DNA of 64,000 bases. Origin: Acidobacteriota bacterium (GTDB lineage: Bacteria > Acidobacteriota > JAAYUB01). The notes below the pieces were generated by a model. It was not told the origin of the DNA, ran no database searches, and worked only from the letters and a program-made list of their open reading frames with translations. The stretch is from contig JAGNHB010000001.1 in NCBI GenBank assembly GCA_018001935.1, positions 1 through 64,000 of the forward strand, in the 5' to 3' direction. The position numbers and the translations under genes are program-made. Every line of letters begins with the position of its first letter. Position 1 is the first letter of the stretch. Below are positions 8,639 through 17,004 of this stretch, in pieces.

Positions 8639-9508
8639 CTATTGCCCGGCTTTCCCCGACGCCGGGGCCCTGGGCAGACGAAGGGTCTCCAGTTCCGCCC
8701 TTGATCCCATCAGGATGACGGGGCAGGCGGCCTGGTCGAGCCAGGCCAGGAGGGCGGCGACCTCGGCGGGGAGCATCGCCACGCAGCCGGCGGTGCCGAC
8801 GCGGTCGGTGCGCCGGATGTGGAGGAAGATGGCGCTCCCCTTGCCGGGGACGATCGGGTCCTCGTTGTAGCGGATGACCAGCCCCAGGCGGTAGAGGTCG
8901 TCGGCGCGGCGCATCTTCTCGTGCGACACGCCCGCGGGGGGCGGTTTGCTCACCCACCGGTTGTAGTCCGGGGAGCGGGGGTCGTCCACCCAGCAGTCCC
9001 TGGCCGTGGCCGGACGGTAGTCGAGTTTCGTGACGGCGGAGGGTGCGTAGCCGAAGGCCGTCCCCAGCGGGAAGAGCCCGGAGGGGGTCTTCCGGTCCCC
9101 CGCCACCTTCTTCCCGAAGGGGGCGAAGCCGCGCTTGCCGACGTGGACGTCCAGGGGCCCCGTCACGATCTTCCAGGGTTGGCCCGGGGCCGGCCGCTCG
9201 AAGGTGAAGAAGCGCGCCCAGGGGCACTCGGGCTGCAGGTTCACCGCCAGGAGGAGCTGCCGGGATTCCGCGAGCGGCGGGCACCCCGGGTTGTCGGCCT
9301 CGAAGCGGGCCAGGAGGGCCGCGGCGGCGGCGCGGTCCAGCGCCTGGTGGGCCGCCGGCGGGGCCGGTTTCGCCGGTACGGCCGGTTTCCCCGCGGGTGG
9401 GGCGGCGGCCTTGCCCGACGCCTTCGGGTCGGGCGGCGGGGTCGCGGCGGCCGTGACGGCGGCGAGGAGGAGCGCGGTGAAGACCAGGGCGGAGGGGAAA
9501 GTGATCAT
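8639..9508 (-). CDS. Secreted L,D-transpeptidase (YkuD family)
   Basis: About 289 residues with an N-terminal signal peptide (MITFPSALVFTALLLAAVTA) and an Ala/Pro/Lys-rich linker. The catalytic domain shows GDRKTPSGLFPLGTAFGYA and the active-site stretch GSAIFLHIRRTDRVGTAGCV with His230 and Cys242. YkuD enzymes form or exchange 3-3 cross-links or attach proteins to peptidoglycan in the periplasm. This subfamily has the short H-x11-C form of the motif. It is last in a minus-strand run after a kinase carrying a related but altered domain, which suggests a shared job in wall maintenance. Confidence 0.88.
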   Translation of the reverse strand: MITFPSALVFTALLLAAVTAAATPPPDPKASGKAAAPPAGKPAVPAKPAPPAAHQALDRAAAAALLARFEADNPGCPPLAESRQLLLAVNLQPECPWARFFTFERPAPGQPWKIVTGPLDVHVGKRGFAPFGKKVAGDRKTPSGLFPLGTAFGYAPSAVTKLDYRPATARDCWVDDPRSPDYNRWVSKPPPAGVSHEKMRRADDLYRLGLVIRYNEDPIVPGKGSAIFLHIRRTDRVGTAGCVAMLPAEVAALLAWLDQAACPVILMGSRAELETLRLPRAPASGKAGQ

Positions 9509-9560
9509 GGTCGATGGCCTCGGGAAAAGTTGCAGAGATTGGCGTTCCCTTGTTTGTTCC

Positions 9561-9578
9561 GCCGCCTTCGAAGGCGGC
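9561..9578. repeat. Perfect 18-base palindrome
   Basis: GCCGCCTTCGAAGGCGGC lies between the kinase-transpeptidase stop (9637) and the start of the transpeptidase gene (9508). A second, weaker inverted repeat (about 9596-9616, CGCAAGCTGAAGCTCGCG) is next to it. With no T run it is not a classic terminator. It could attenuate read-through or be a dispersed element. Confidence 0.6.
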
Positions 9579-9636
9579 ACCACGCCTTTTCGTCCACTCG
9601 CGCAAGCTGAAGCTCGCGCCACGGCTTGCGAGGGGG

Positions 9637-11781
9637 TCACTCCCCCACGGGGCCGCGCCGGAGGCTGTCCTCCACGCCCAGGATGATCCGGGGCGAGCGC
9701 CGGGGGTCCAGCCAGCGGAGGAGGCGCTCCATGTCGGGGCGGTCGAGGGTGACGCAGCCGGATACCCGGGCGCCGGGCCTCGGCGACAGGCAGAGGAAGA
9801 TCGCGCTGCCCAACCCGGCCCGGACCGGGTGCATGTTGTACTGCACCACCAGGGCCAGGGCGTACTGCTCGTCGGCCCGGCGGAGCTTCTCCAGTTCGCG
9901 GCGGCTCTGGAGGGGGCGGGGCGAACGGAGCGGGCGGTTGTATCGCGGCGAGACGGGGTTGACCACCCAGTAGTCCTGGTCGGTGACGGCGATGTACTCC
10001 ATGGCGGTGTCGGCCCGGGGCGCGTACCCGAAGGCGGGCCCCAGGGCGTAGGAACCCGAGGGGACGCGCTGGTCGCCCTCGCGCTTGAGGCCCGGCGGGG
10101 CGAGCCCGACCTTGCCCACGCCGGCGCGGATAGAGTCCACGGCCCGCCAGCGGCCGCCGTCCTTTTGCATCAGGTGGATCGCCCCATCGGGGATCCCGAG
10201 CGCCGGGGCGACCAGGAGCAGGGCCTGGGTGCCCGGCACGGCGCCGGGGGAGTGAGCCTCGATGGCCGCCATCAGGTCCGCCGTGGGGGAGGGCGGGGGG
10301 CCCGTGTCGCCGCCGGGTGTCCCGCCGGGAAGGCCCGTGCCCGGCCCGGTGCCCGGGACGCTCCCGCCGGCGCCGGTGGCCCCGTCTCCGCCGGGGGGCG
10401 TGACGGACCCCCCCGGCGGGGCGACCGTCCCGCCCGGGAGCGAGGGGGTTCCCCCCGAAGGGATGACGGTCCCGGGCGGAGGCCCGGAACCCGGCGACCC
10501 GGGATCGGCGGGGGGGGTGGGACCAGTCCCGCCGAAGGGGTTGAAGAAGAGGATGACGGCCCCGGCGGCCAGCCCGACCCCCAGCAGGCCCAGGAGGACC
10601 CACGGCCAGGGGCTGCGGCGGGGCGCGCGGGCGCGGGGCGAGGACGCCCGCGCCGGGGCCGGGGGGCGGACGCCGGCGGGGGCCGGGACGGGGCCCGACG
10701 GGGGCCCGAACCCTGCCGGGGGAGGGTAGGCTCCCGGGGGGGCGGCGGGCGGCGGGAGGTACGGCGGCGGCGTGGTCCAGGGGCCGGGTGCGGGCGGCGG
10801 GGCGATGGCGTAGGTTCGCGTGGCCGAGGACGCGTCGAGGCGGGTCGGCCCCCCCGGCGGCATCGGGACCGTCCGGGCCCCGCGGGCCTGTTCGGTCTGG
10901 GCCTGGGTGGCGACCCGGGCCGTGTCACCGGCCAGGAGCGTCGGGAAGGGCGTCGCGGGGCCCCGCTGCGCCAGGGACAGGGAGGCGCGGAAAGCGTCGG
11001 CGAAGGCCGTGACGCTGGCGAAGCGGCGCTCGGGGAACTTGTCCAGGGCCCGCATCACCGTGGCGGCCATCTCGGCGGAACAGCGGTCCTGGCCGGGGGT
11101 GAGGGGCGGCGGCGGCTCGGTGATGATCTTCATGAGGACGCCGGTCAGCGTCTCGGCCTTGAAGGGGACCTCCCCCCGGAGCAACTCGTAGGCGATGACG
11201 CCCAGGGAGAACTGGTCCGAGGGCGCTTCGACCCGCTCCCCCCGGGCCTGTTCGGGGCTCATGTAGGTGGCCGTCCCCACCGCGACGCCGGCGCGGGTCT
11301 GGGCCAGCCCCTGGAGGAGCCGGGCCACGCCGAAGTCCACGAGCTTCACCGTCCCGTCGGCGGTCACGAAGAGATTGGCGGGCTTGACGTCACGGTGGAC
11401 GATGCCGTGCTTGTGGGCGCACTCCAGCCCGGAAGCCGCCTGGGCGACGAGGTCGACGACCTGCTCGTGGGGGAGGCGCCCGGACGCCGTCATCAACTGC
11501 TTGAGGTCCTGGCCCTCCAGGAGTTCCATGACGATGTAGGGCGACCCGTTTTCCTCGTCCATGTCGTGGATGGCGACGATGTTGGGGTGGTGGAGCCGGG
11601 CGAGGGCCTGGGCCTCCTTGAGGAAGCGCTCGTAGGCGTCCCGGTCCTCGGTGAGGTGGCCGAACATGGTCTTGATGGCCACCCCCCGGTCCAGGCGGCG
11701 GTCGTAGCCTTTGTAGACCACCCCCATGGCGCCCTTGCCCAGGGTCTCGACGATCTCGTATTTCCCGATGCGCTGGACCAT
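9637..11781 (-). CDS. Ser/Thr protein kinase fused to an altered L,D-transpeptidase-like domain
   Basis: About 714 residues. The kinase domain (about 8-275) is complete: GKGAMGVVY, Lys38, HRDVKPAN (130-137), DFG (150-152), TATYMSPEQA. A Pro-rich linker leads to one membrane helix (about 390-413), followed by an outside Gly/Pro/Thr-rich stalk of about 90 residues. The last 200 residues align by eye with the adjacent L,D-transpeptidase: SGSYALGPAFGYAPRAD and GSAIFLCLSPRPGARVSGCV. The presumed catalytic Cys676 is kept, but the His position is Cys664, so catalysis is doubtful. A plausible role is sensing peptidoglycan and relaying it to the kinase, as PASTA domains do in other kinases; this is inference. 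It lies 21 bases after the MFS gene. Confidence 0.85.
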   Translation of the reverse strand: MVQRIGKYEIVETLGKGAMGVVYKGYDRRLDRGVAIKTMFGHLTEDRDAYERFLKEAQALARLHHPNIVAIHDMDEENGSPYIVMELLEGQDLKQLMTASGRLPHEQVVDLVAQAASGLECAHKHGIVHRDVKPANLFVTADGTVKLVDFGVARLLQGLAQTRAGVAVGTATYMSPEQARGERVEAPSDQFSLGVIAYELLRGEVPFKAETLTGVLMKIITEPPPPLTPGQDRCSAEMAATVMRALDKFPERRFASVTAFADAFRASLSLAQRGPATPFPTLLAGDTARVATQAQTEQARGARTVPMPPGGPTRLDASSATRTYAIAPPPAPGPWTTPPPYLPPPAAPPGAYPPPAGFGPPSGPVPAPAGVRPPAPARASSPRARAPRRSPWPWVLLGLLGVGLAAGAVILFFNPFGGTGPTPPADPGSPGSGPPPGTVIPSGGTPSLPGGTVAPPGGSVTPPGGDGATGAGGSVPGTGPGTGLPGGTPGGDTGPPPSPTADLMAAIEAHSPGAVPGTQALLLVAPALGIPDGAIHLMQKDGGRWRAVDSIRAGVGKVGLAPPGLKREGDQRVPSGSYALGPAFGYAPRADTAMEYIAVTDQDYWVVNPVSPRYNRPLRSPRPLQSRRELEKLRRADEQYALALVVQYNMHPVRAGLGSAIFLCLSPRPGARVSGCVTLDRPDMERLLRWLDPRRSPRIILGVEDSLRRGPVGE

Positions 11782-11802
11782 GACGCCTTCCCGGCCCGCC
11801 GT

Positions 11803-13254
11803 CTAGCCGTCCAGGAGGACGGGGCCCGGCTCCGCGGCCCCGGGGGCCGGGCGACGGGTGATGGACACCGCGGAGAGCACCGCCACGAGGAGGCACAGAC
11901 CGACGGCCGCCAGCCAGCACCAGCGGAACGCTCCCAGGAGGGACGGGGGAAGGGTGGCCCCCTTCGCCAGCAGGTGGATGTCCCCGGGGAACAGGGTGGT
12001 GAAGATGCTTTCGAAGAGGCAGACACCCAGGATCATGCCCAGGCGGCTGAAGAGGTTGAACACCCCCGAGGTGGAACCCTGTTCCCCCGCCGGGGCGAGG
12101 CGCATGACGTGGTTGGCGTTGGGCGAGAGGAACAGGGCCAGGGAAGCCCCCTGCCAGGCCAGGAAGACCAGTGCCGACCCCAGCCCGGGCGTCTGCAGGT
12201 CGAGGGCGAAAAAGAGGCAGGCCCCGGATGCGGAAGCCATGCCCAGGGTGCAGAGGACGGTGGGGGGGAGGCGGTCCGAGAGCCGGCCGGCCAGGGGGCC
12301 CACGAGCATGAGGGCGACGGAGTAGATCATCAGCACGAAGCCCGTCTGCTGGGGGGGCAACCCCTTGCCGTACTCCAGGAAGAAGGGCATGAGGAAGTTG
12401 TTCCCGGCGATGACCATGGTGGCGGCCATGAAGGCGATCAGCGCCACGTCCAGGCGCCGGATGGCGAAGAGGGACAGCTTGAGCAGGGGGGCGGGGCAGC
12501 GGGTCTCCCGTCGGAGGAAGAGGAACAGGAAGACCAGAGCGATGCCGAAGGCCGTCAGGATGGGGGGCGAGCCCCAGCCGTGTTCCGTCCCGTTGTTCAG
12601 GGCGTAGACGAGGCCCAGGATCGCCAGGAAGCTGAAGAGGGCCCCGGGGTAGTCGAAGGGCTCCCGCTCCCTCGCCGTCGCCTCCCGGGAGTCGTCCGGG
12701 AGGAAGCGGCGCCCGGCGAGGATGGCCATGCCCCCGATGGGGATGTTGATGAGGAAGATCCAGTGCCAGGAGAGATACCCGGTGACCACGCCCCCCAGCG
12801 GGGCGCCCACGGCGACGCCGAGGGCGGCCGACGTGGAGACGAGGCCGAACGCCCAACCGCGCAGGGTCTCGGGCAGGAACTTCGAGAGGGCCGCATAACC
12901 GGAGATGATGATCATGGCGGCCCCGAAGCCCTGGACGAACCGGGCGCCGATCAGGCTGAGCAGGGTGGGCGCGATGCCGCAGAGCAGGGACGCCCCCCCG
13001 AAAACCGCGAAACCCAGGAGCAGGAGCCGCCGTGCGCCGAGCCGGTCGGAGAGCTTGCCGAAAACCAGGGTGGTGCTGCTCAGGGAGAGCATGTAGCAGA
13101 GGATCACCCGGGAAACGTCGCTCATGGAAGCCCTGAAACCCTGGGCGATGGCGGGGAGGGAAACGTTGACGATGTAGGCGTCCAGGGTGGCCATGAAGGA
13201 GGCGAAGCAGACCATGACGATGGTGGGGAGGTGCTCGCTGCGCTGCGGGTCCAT
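11803..13254 (-). CDS. MFS drug exporter, DHA2 (EmrB/QacA) type
   Basis: About 483 residues with about 14 hydrophobic segments, as expected for the 14-helix DHA2 family of proton-driven exporters. The motif LDAYIVNVSLPAI in helix 1 matches the family's D1 motif, and GKLSDRLGARR is motif A after helix 2. Inner-membrane protein. The start ATG at 13254 directly follows the stop of the MBL-fold gene (1 base apart), so the two are one operon. No membrane-fusion partner is adjacent. Substrate unknown. Confidence 0.88.
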   Translation of the reverse strand: MDPQRSEHLPTIVMVCFASFMATLDAYIVNVSLPAIAQGFRASMSDVSRVILCYMLSLSSTTLVFGKLSDRLGARRLLLLGFAVFGGASLLCGIAPTLLSLIGARFVQGFGAAMIIISGYAALSKFLPETLRGWAFGLVSTSAALGVAVGAPLGGVVTGYLSWHWIFLINIPIGGMAILAGRRFLPDDSREATAREREPFDYPGALFSFLAILGLVYALNNGTEHGWGSPPILTAFGIALVFLFLFLRRETRCPAPLLKLSLFAIRRLDVALIAFMAATMVIAGNNFLMPFFLEYGKGLPPQQTGFVLMIYSVALMLVGPLAGRLSDRLPPTVLCTLGMASASGACLFFALDLQTPGLGSALVFLAWQGASLALFLSPNANHVMRLAPAGEQGSTSGVFNLFSRLGMILGVCLFESIFTTLFPGDIHLLAKGATLPPSLLGAFRWCWLAAVGLCLLVAVLSAVSITRRPAPGAAEPGPVLLDG

Positions 13255-13255
13255 T

Positions 13256-14218
13256 TCAGACCCTCACCTTCAACCCGTCGTACGCCATGACCACCTTCGG
13301 CGGCTTCCCCTCGGCGTGGAGTTCCGCGTAACGGCGGGTCTGTTTCAGGAAACGGTCGAGGAGGTAGTCGTTGCAGGTGTGTTCGCTGTGGTAGAGGCAG
13401 AGGCGGGGTATCTCCGCCTTCACCGCCAGTTCCACCGCCGTGATGTTATTGGAGTGGCCCCAGTTCTCCCGGACCGTGAAGGCGTCCTTGAGGGAGTACT
13501 GGGCGTCCATGATGATCAGGTCGGCGCCCCGGCAGAAATCGACGAAGGGGTAGTAGTCGGCGTCGAGGTTGTCCTTGTGCTCGGCGTCGGTGGTGTAGAC
13601 GACGCTGCGCCCGCCCAGTTCGAAACGGTACCCGTAGGAGTCGCCCGGGTGGTTCTGCCGGATGAGCCGGACCGTCACCCCCCCGATGACGTGGGCCCGT
13701 TCGGTCTGCAGGGTGTTGAAGCTCAGGTCGGCCTCCATGGCTTCGAGGGAGACCGGGAAAAAGGGCGGCGACATCTGCCGGGCGAAAGGGGTGCGCATAT
13801 CCGCGTGGCCACCGTAGACGAGAACCCGGTTGCCGGGGATGTAGGCGGGGGTGAAGAAGGGGAAGCCCTGGATGTGGTCCCAGTGGAAGTGGGAGACGAA
13901 GAGGTGGAAGGTGGCGGGGAAAGAGGCCTTTCCCCGGTGGACGAGGTCCATGACGTGCTGGCCGAAGTCCCGCAGGCCGCTTCCGGCGTCGCAGAGGATG
14001 TAGGCGTCCCCGCCCGTGACCTCCACGCAGGAGGTGTTGCAGCCGTAGGCGCCGCGCACCGCGAAGGGGAGCGCCCGGAACATCCGGTTGAGGCGGCAGG
14101 GTGTGCTGGCCCGCGCCCGCGCCGCGGCCTTCATGGCCTTGCGGATCTTGGAATGGACCGCGGCCGAGGTCAGCGACGCCGGGAGCGAGCCTCGCGTTCC
14201 CCAGAAACAGACGTGCAT
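13256..14218 (-). CDS. MBL-fold metallo-hydrolase
   Basis: About 320 residues. The start ATG at 14218 was chosen over upstream codons because GAGGAGGG precedes it and the protein then begins MHVCFWGTRGSLPAS, a usual start of this family. The metal-binding motif SHFHWDHIQGFPFF is intact, with TTDAEH and a late His (YHSEHT). Related to the GTRGS-type hydrolases that include phosphodiesterases; the substrate cannot be told. Cytoplasmic. Directly followed by the MFS exporter. Confidence 0.85.
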   Translation of the reverse strand: MHVCFWGTRGSLPASLTSAAVHSKIRKAMKAAARARASTPCRLNRMFRALPFAVRGAYGCNTSCVEVTGGDAYILCDAGSGLRDFGQHVMDLVHRGKASFPATFHLFVSHFHWDHIQGFPFFTPAYIPGNRVLVYGGHADMRTPFARQMSPPFFPVSLEAMEADLSFNTLQTERAHVIGGVTVRLIRQNHPGDSYGYRFELGGRSVVYTTDAEHKDNLDADYYPFVDFCRGADLIIMDAQYSLKDAFTVRENWGHSNNITAVELAVKAEIPRLCLYHSEHTCNDYLLDRFLKQTRRYAELHAEGKPPKVVMAYDGLKVRV

Positions 14219-14301
14219 GGCCGGCCCTCCTCGTGAATGTCGCTCGACGGAACCCTTCCCCGAGTATACGTTAGCCGGGCACAAAATACCACACTCAAAG
14301 T

Positions 14302-14332
14302 CGCCGCCCCCCCAAGAAGGCGGGGGGCGGCG
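14302..14332 (-). terminator. Strong hairpin after mscL
   Basis: A perfect 11-bp G+C stem (14302-14312 with 14322-14332) with a 9-base loop lies just after the mscL stop. On the minus strand it is followed by a weak T cluster (ACTTTGAG), so termination is likely but not textbook. Confidence 0.5.
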
Positions 14333-14341
14333 GGGTCAGGT

Positions 14342-14782
14342 TCAGGCGCCGATGTCGGCGGTGCAATGCGGGCACTTCACGGCCTTGACGGGGATGGCGG
14401 TGGCGCAGAGGGGGCAGTCCCGGGTGTCGGGCGGGGCGGGGGGCGGTTCCCGGCGCATGCGGTTGATCTGCTTGATGACGATGAAGATGGCGAAGGCGAT
14501 GAGGATGAAGTCCAGGATCGTGTTGAGGAACGCCCCGTAACCGATCACCGGCGCCCCCGCGTCACGGGCCGCCTTCAGCGTCTGGTAGTGAACCTCGGAG
14601 AGGTTGATGAACAGGTTGTTGAAGTCGATCTTGCCCAGGAGCAGTCCCAGGGGGGGCATCAGGACCTCGTTGACGAACGAGGTCACGATCTTGCCGAACG
14701 CGGCGCCGATGATGACACCGACGGCCAGGTCGACGACGCTCCCTTTCATGGCGAACTCGCGGAATTCCTTCATCATGCCCAT
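14342..14782 (-). CDS. mscL: Large-conductance mechanosensitive channel with C-terminal zinc ribbon
   Basis: About 146 residues; MscL opens under membrane tension to release solutes. The N-terminal amphipathic helix and TM1 are canonical ([20 protein letters not shown]), then the periplasmic loop, and TM2 ends with [13 protein letters not shown]. Unusually, the cytoplasmic C-terminus carries two CxxC pairs (CPLC and CPHC, 15 residues between the two Cys-containing knuckles), a zinc-ribbon-like tail that standard MscL lacks. The start at 14782 follows GGAGG. It is divergent from the metallopeptidase gene. Confidence 0.9.
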   Translation of the reverse strand: MGMMKEFREFAMKGSVVDLAVGVIIGAAFGKIVTSFVNEVLMPPLGLLLGKIDFNNLFINLSEVHYQTLKAARDAGAPVIGYGAFLNTILDFILIAFAIFIVIKQINRMRREPPPAPPDTRDCPLCATAIPVKAVKCPHCTADIGA

Positions 14783-14821
14783 GGTAACCTCCAGCGGGAT
14801 TTGGGTCGATCAAACGGAAAC

Positions 14822-15010
14822 CCGGAGCCGGTAGTCAGGAGCCGGGAGTCGGAAGGCCCGCCGGTGACGTGGAGGGGCCCCGGCTTTCCGTGCGACCGGT
14901 AGGTTTGACCCCCACGCCCCGCAGCCGGGGGTCGAAGGTGCCGGGCGTGCATCCCGATGCTGAAATCCAACAAGGACAAAACGTTCTGAACTCCTCCTCC
15001 TGGCTCCCCG
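14822..15010. repeat. Short word repeats in the mscL/metallopeptidase intergenic gap
   Basis: The 442-base gap 14783-15224 begins with partly repeated heptamer-like words (GGAGCCGGTAGTC, GGAGCCGGGAGTC at about 14824-14852) and later TTCTGAAC words around 14988 and 15020. Similar words occur at 19040-19075 and 37670-37690. The right part of the gap holds the promoter at 15066-15094. Nothing else is recognised. Confidence 0.55.
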
Positions 15011-15065
15011 CTCCGGACTTCTGAACGATTATACCCCGACTTTTTTCCGCCACGGCAAGAAAACG

Positions 15066-15094
15066 TGGACATCCACCCAGGCGGGCGATACAAT
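15066..15094 (+). promoter_or_regulatory. Sigma-70-type promoter for the metallopeptidase gene
   Basis: TGGACA (15066-15071) and TACAAT (15089-15094) are separated by 17 bases; each matches consensus at 5 of 6 positions. It predicts a leader of about 125 bases before the ATG at 15225. Confidence 0.5.
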
Positions 15095-15224
15095 CCCCCT
15101 CTCGCGCGGGAGGCCGGGAGAGCCCGGTGTCACGCCCGGGCGGGGCGCCGGGGCATGACGTCCCGACGACGGGATCGGGGGAACGCGCCGTCCTCCGTCT
15201 CCCAGCGCTACCGGAGGAGACCCG

Positions 15225-16910
15225 ATGAAAAGAGCCCTGTTGCCTGCCTGCCTGATCACCCTCGCCGTCCCCGCCCTCCTGGCCGGAGACCGGGCGGAGG
15301 GAACCCCCAAACCCGTCAAGGGGACCACCATGAACGAGACGACCTACGACATCCGCCCGACCCTGGCCGCCTTCGCCCCCGTCGAACTCCGCGTGGACAC
15401 CTCCTTCCTGAGCGAGGCGGAGAAAAAGGTCCTCCGGAAGCTCTCGGAAGCCGCCGGCCTGATGGACGAGATCTTCCTGCGGCAGGTGTACCGCCGCAAT
15501 GTCGAGATCCGCGAGGAACTCGCCCGTCGCCGTGACGCGCGGGGGAAGGCGCTGCTCGACTTCTTCCTGCTGAACTTCGGGCCCTGGGACACCCTCCGGC
15601 ACGACGCCCCCTTCGTCGGGACGGCGGGGCGGCCCAAGGGCGCCGGTTTCTACCCCGAGGACATGACCCGGGAGGAATTCGAGGGCTGGGTCAAGGACCA
15701 CTCCGCCGACGAAAAGGCGTTCAAGAGCAACTTCACGGTGATCCGGCGGCAGGCGGGGCGGCTGACGGCCGTCCCCTACTCCCGGGAGTACCGCGAGTTC
15801 CTGGGGCCCGCGGCGAAGTTGCTCCGCGAAGCCGCCGAACTCGCCGAGAGCCCCACGTTGAAGCGTTACCTGCAACTGCGCGCCCGGGACTTCCTCACCG
15901 ACGACTACTTCGAGAGCGACACCGCCTGGATGGACGTGACGGGCACCCCCATCGAGGTGGTCATCGGCCCGTACGAGGTCTACACCGACGCCCTGTTCGG
16001 TCTCAAGGCTGCCTTCGAGGCCTTCGTCTGCGTCCGCAACCCCGGGGAAAGCGCCAAGCTGGAGAAGTACAAGCGTTACCTCACCGACCTGGAGCGCAAC
16101 CTGCCCCTGGCCCCCGAGCACCAGAACTTCAGCCGCGGCAAGGAGTCGCCCCTGCTGGTGGTGGACGAGGTCCGCGTGGGCGGGGACGCCCGGCCGGGTG
16201 TCCAGACCGCCGCCTTCAACCTCCCCAACGACGAGCGGGTCCGGGAGGCGAAGGGGAGCAAGAAAGTCATGCTCCGCAACGTCATGCAGGCCAAGTTCGA
16301 CCAGTGCCTGGTCCCCATCTCCGAGCGCGTCCTGGCGCCCGCCGACCGGCCCCGGGTCAACTTCGGGTCCTACTTCGACGAGATCCTCCTCCACGAGATC
16401 TGCCACGGGCTGGGACCCGGCAGGATCACGGTGGACGGCCGGTCCACGACGGTCGGCGCCGAACTGAAGGACCTCTATGCCGCCGTCGAGGAGTGCAAGG
16501 CCGACATCACCGGCATCTGGAGCCTCCTGTACCTCATGGACCACGACGTCATCCCCCGGCGGGAGACCGACCTGGCCGTCACCTACCTGGCCGGCCTGTT
16601 CCGTTCGGTCCGTTTCGGGGTCGGGGAGGCGCATGGCCTGGGGGTGATGATGCAGTACAACTTCCTGAAACAGGCGGGCGTGATCCGCTACGACCCGGCG
16701 AGCCGGCACTACGCCGTCGACCCGGCCCGCTTCCGCGAGGGGGTCCGCGCGCTGGCCGCCGCGGTGCTCACCGTGGAGGCGAAGGGCGACTACGCGGGCG
16801 CGCGGAAGCTGATCGAAACCTACGGGACGATGCCGGACGAAGTGAAGGCCACCCTGGAGGGCCTGAAGGACATCCCCACCGACATCCGGCCCACGTTCCC
16901 GACGTTCTGA
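15225..16910 (+). CDS. Secreted dipeptidyl-peptidase III-like (M49-type) zinc peptidase
   Basis: About 561 residues with a signal peptide (MKRALLPACLITLAVPALLAG). The ATG at 15225 follows GGAGGAGA. The zinc site is visible as HEICHGLGPG (about residue 388) and the second motif EECKADITGIW. Classical eukaryotic DPP III has a six-residue HELLGH helix and EECRAE. Here the first motif is the five-residue HExxH form seen in bacterial DPP3-like proteins. It probably removes peptides in the periplasm, but substrate and even activity are inferred. It has its own promoter and no functional neighbours. Confidence 0.8.
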   Translation: MKRALLPACLITLAVPALLAGDRAEGTPKPVKGTTMNETTYDIRPTLAAFAPVELRVDTSFLSEAEKKVLRKLSEAAGLMDEIFLRQVYRRNVEIREELARRRDARGKALLDFFLLNFGPWDTLRHDAPFVGTAGRPKGAGFYPEDMTREEFEGWVKDHSADEKAFKSNFTVIRRQAGRLTAVPYSREYREFLGPAAKLLREAAELAESPTLKRYLQLRARDFLTDDYFESDTAWMDVTGTPIEVVIGPYEVYTDALFGLKAAFEAFVCVRNPGESAKLEKYKRYLTDLERNLPLAPEHQNFSRGKESPLLVVDEVRVGGDARPGVQTAAFNLPNDERVREAKGSKKVMLRNVMQAKFDQCLVPISERVLAPADRPRVNFGSYFDEILLHEICHGLGPGRITVDGRSTTVGAELKDLYAAVEECKADITGIWSLLYLMDHDVIPRRETDLAVTYLAGLFRSVRFGVGEAHGLGVMMQYNFLKQAGVIRYDPASRHYAVDPARFREGVRALAAAVLTVEAKGDYAGARKLIETYGTMPDEVKATLEGLKDIPTDIRPTFPTF

Positions 16911-17004
16911 CCACGGGCGCGTCCCGCGTGAGGCCTGGCGGCGCTGCGCCTCCGCATGAGACCGAGGAAGGCCGCTCCCGCTGGATTCCCGAGGGAGGCG
17001 AACC

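Noticed and set aside
9514..13290. Open frame of 1258 codons on the plus strand
   Set aside because: Antisense shadow of the kinase, MFS and MBL genes; composition is Gly/Arg/Glu/Asp-rich without domains, caused by high third-position G+C.
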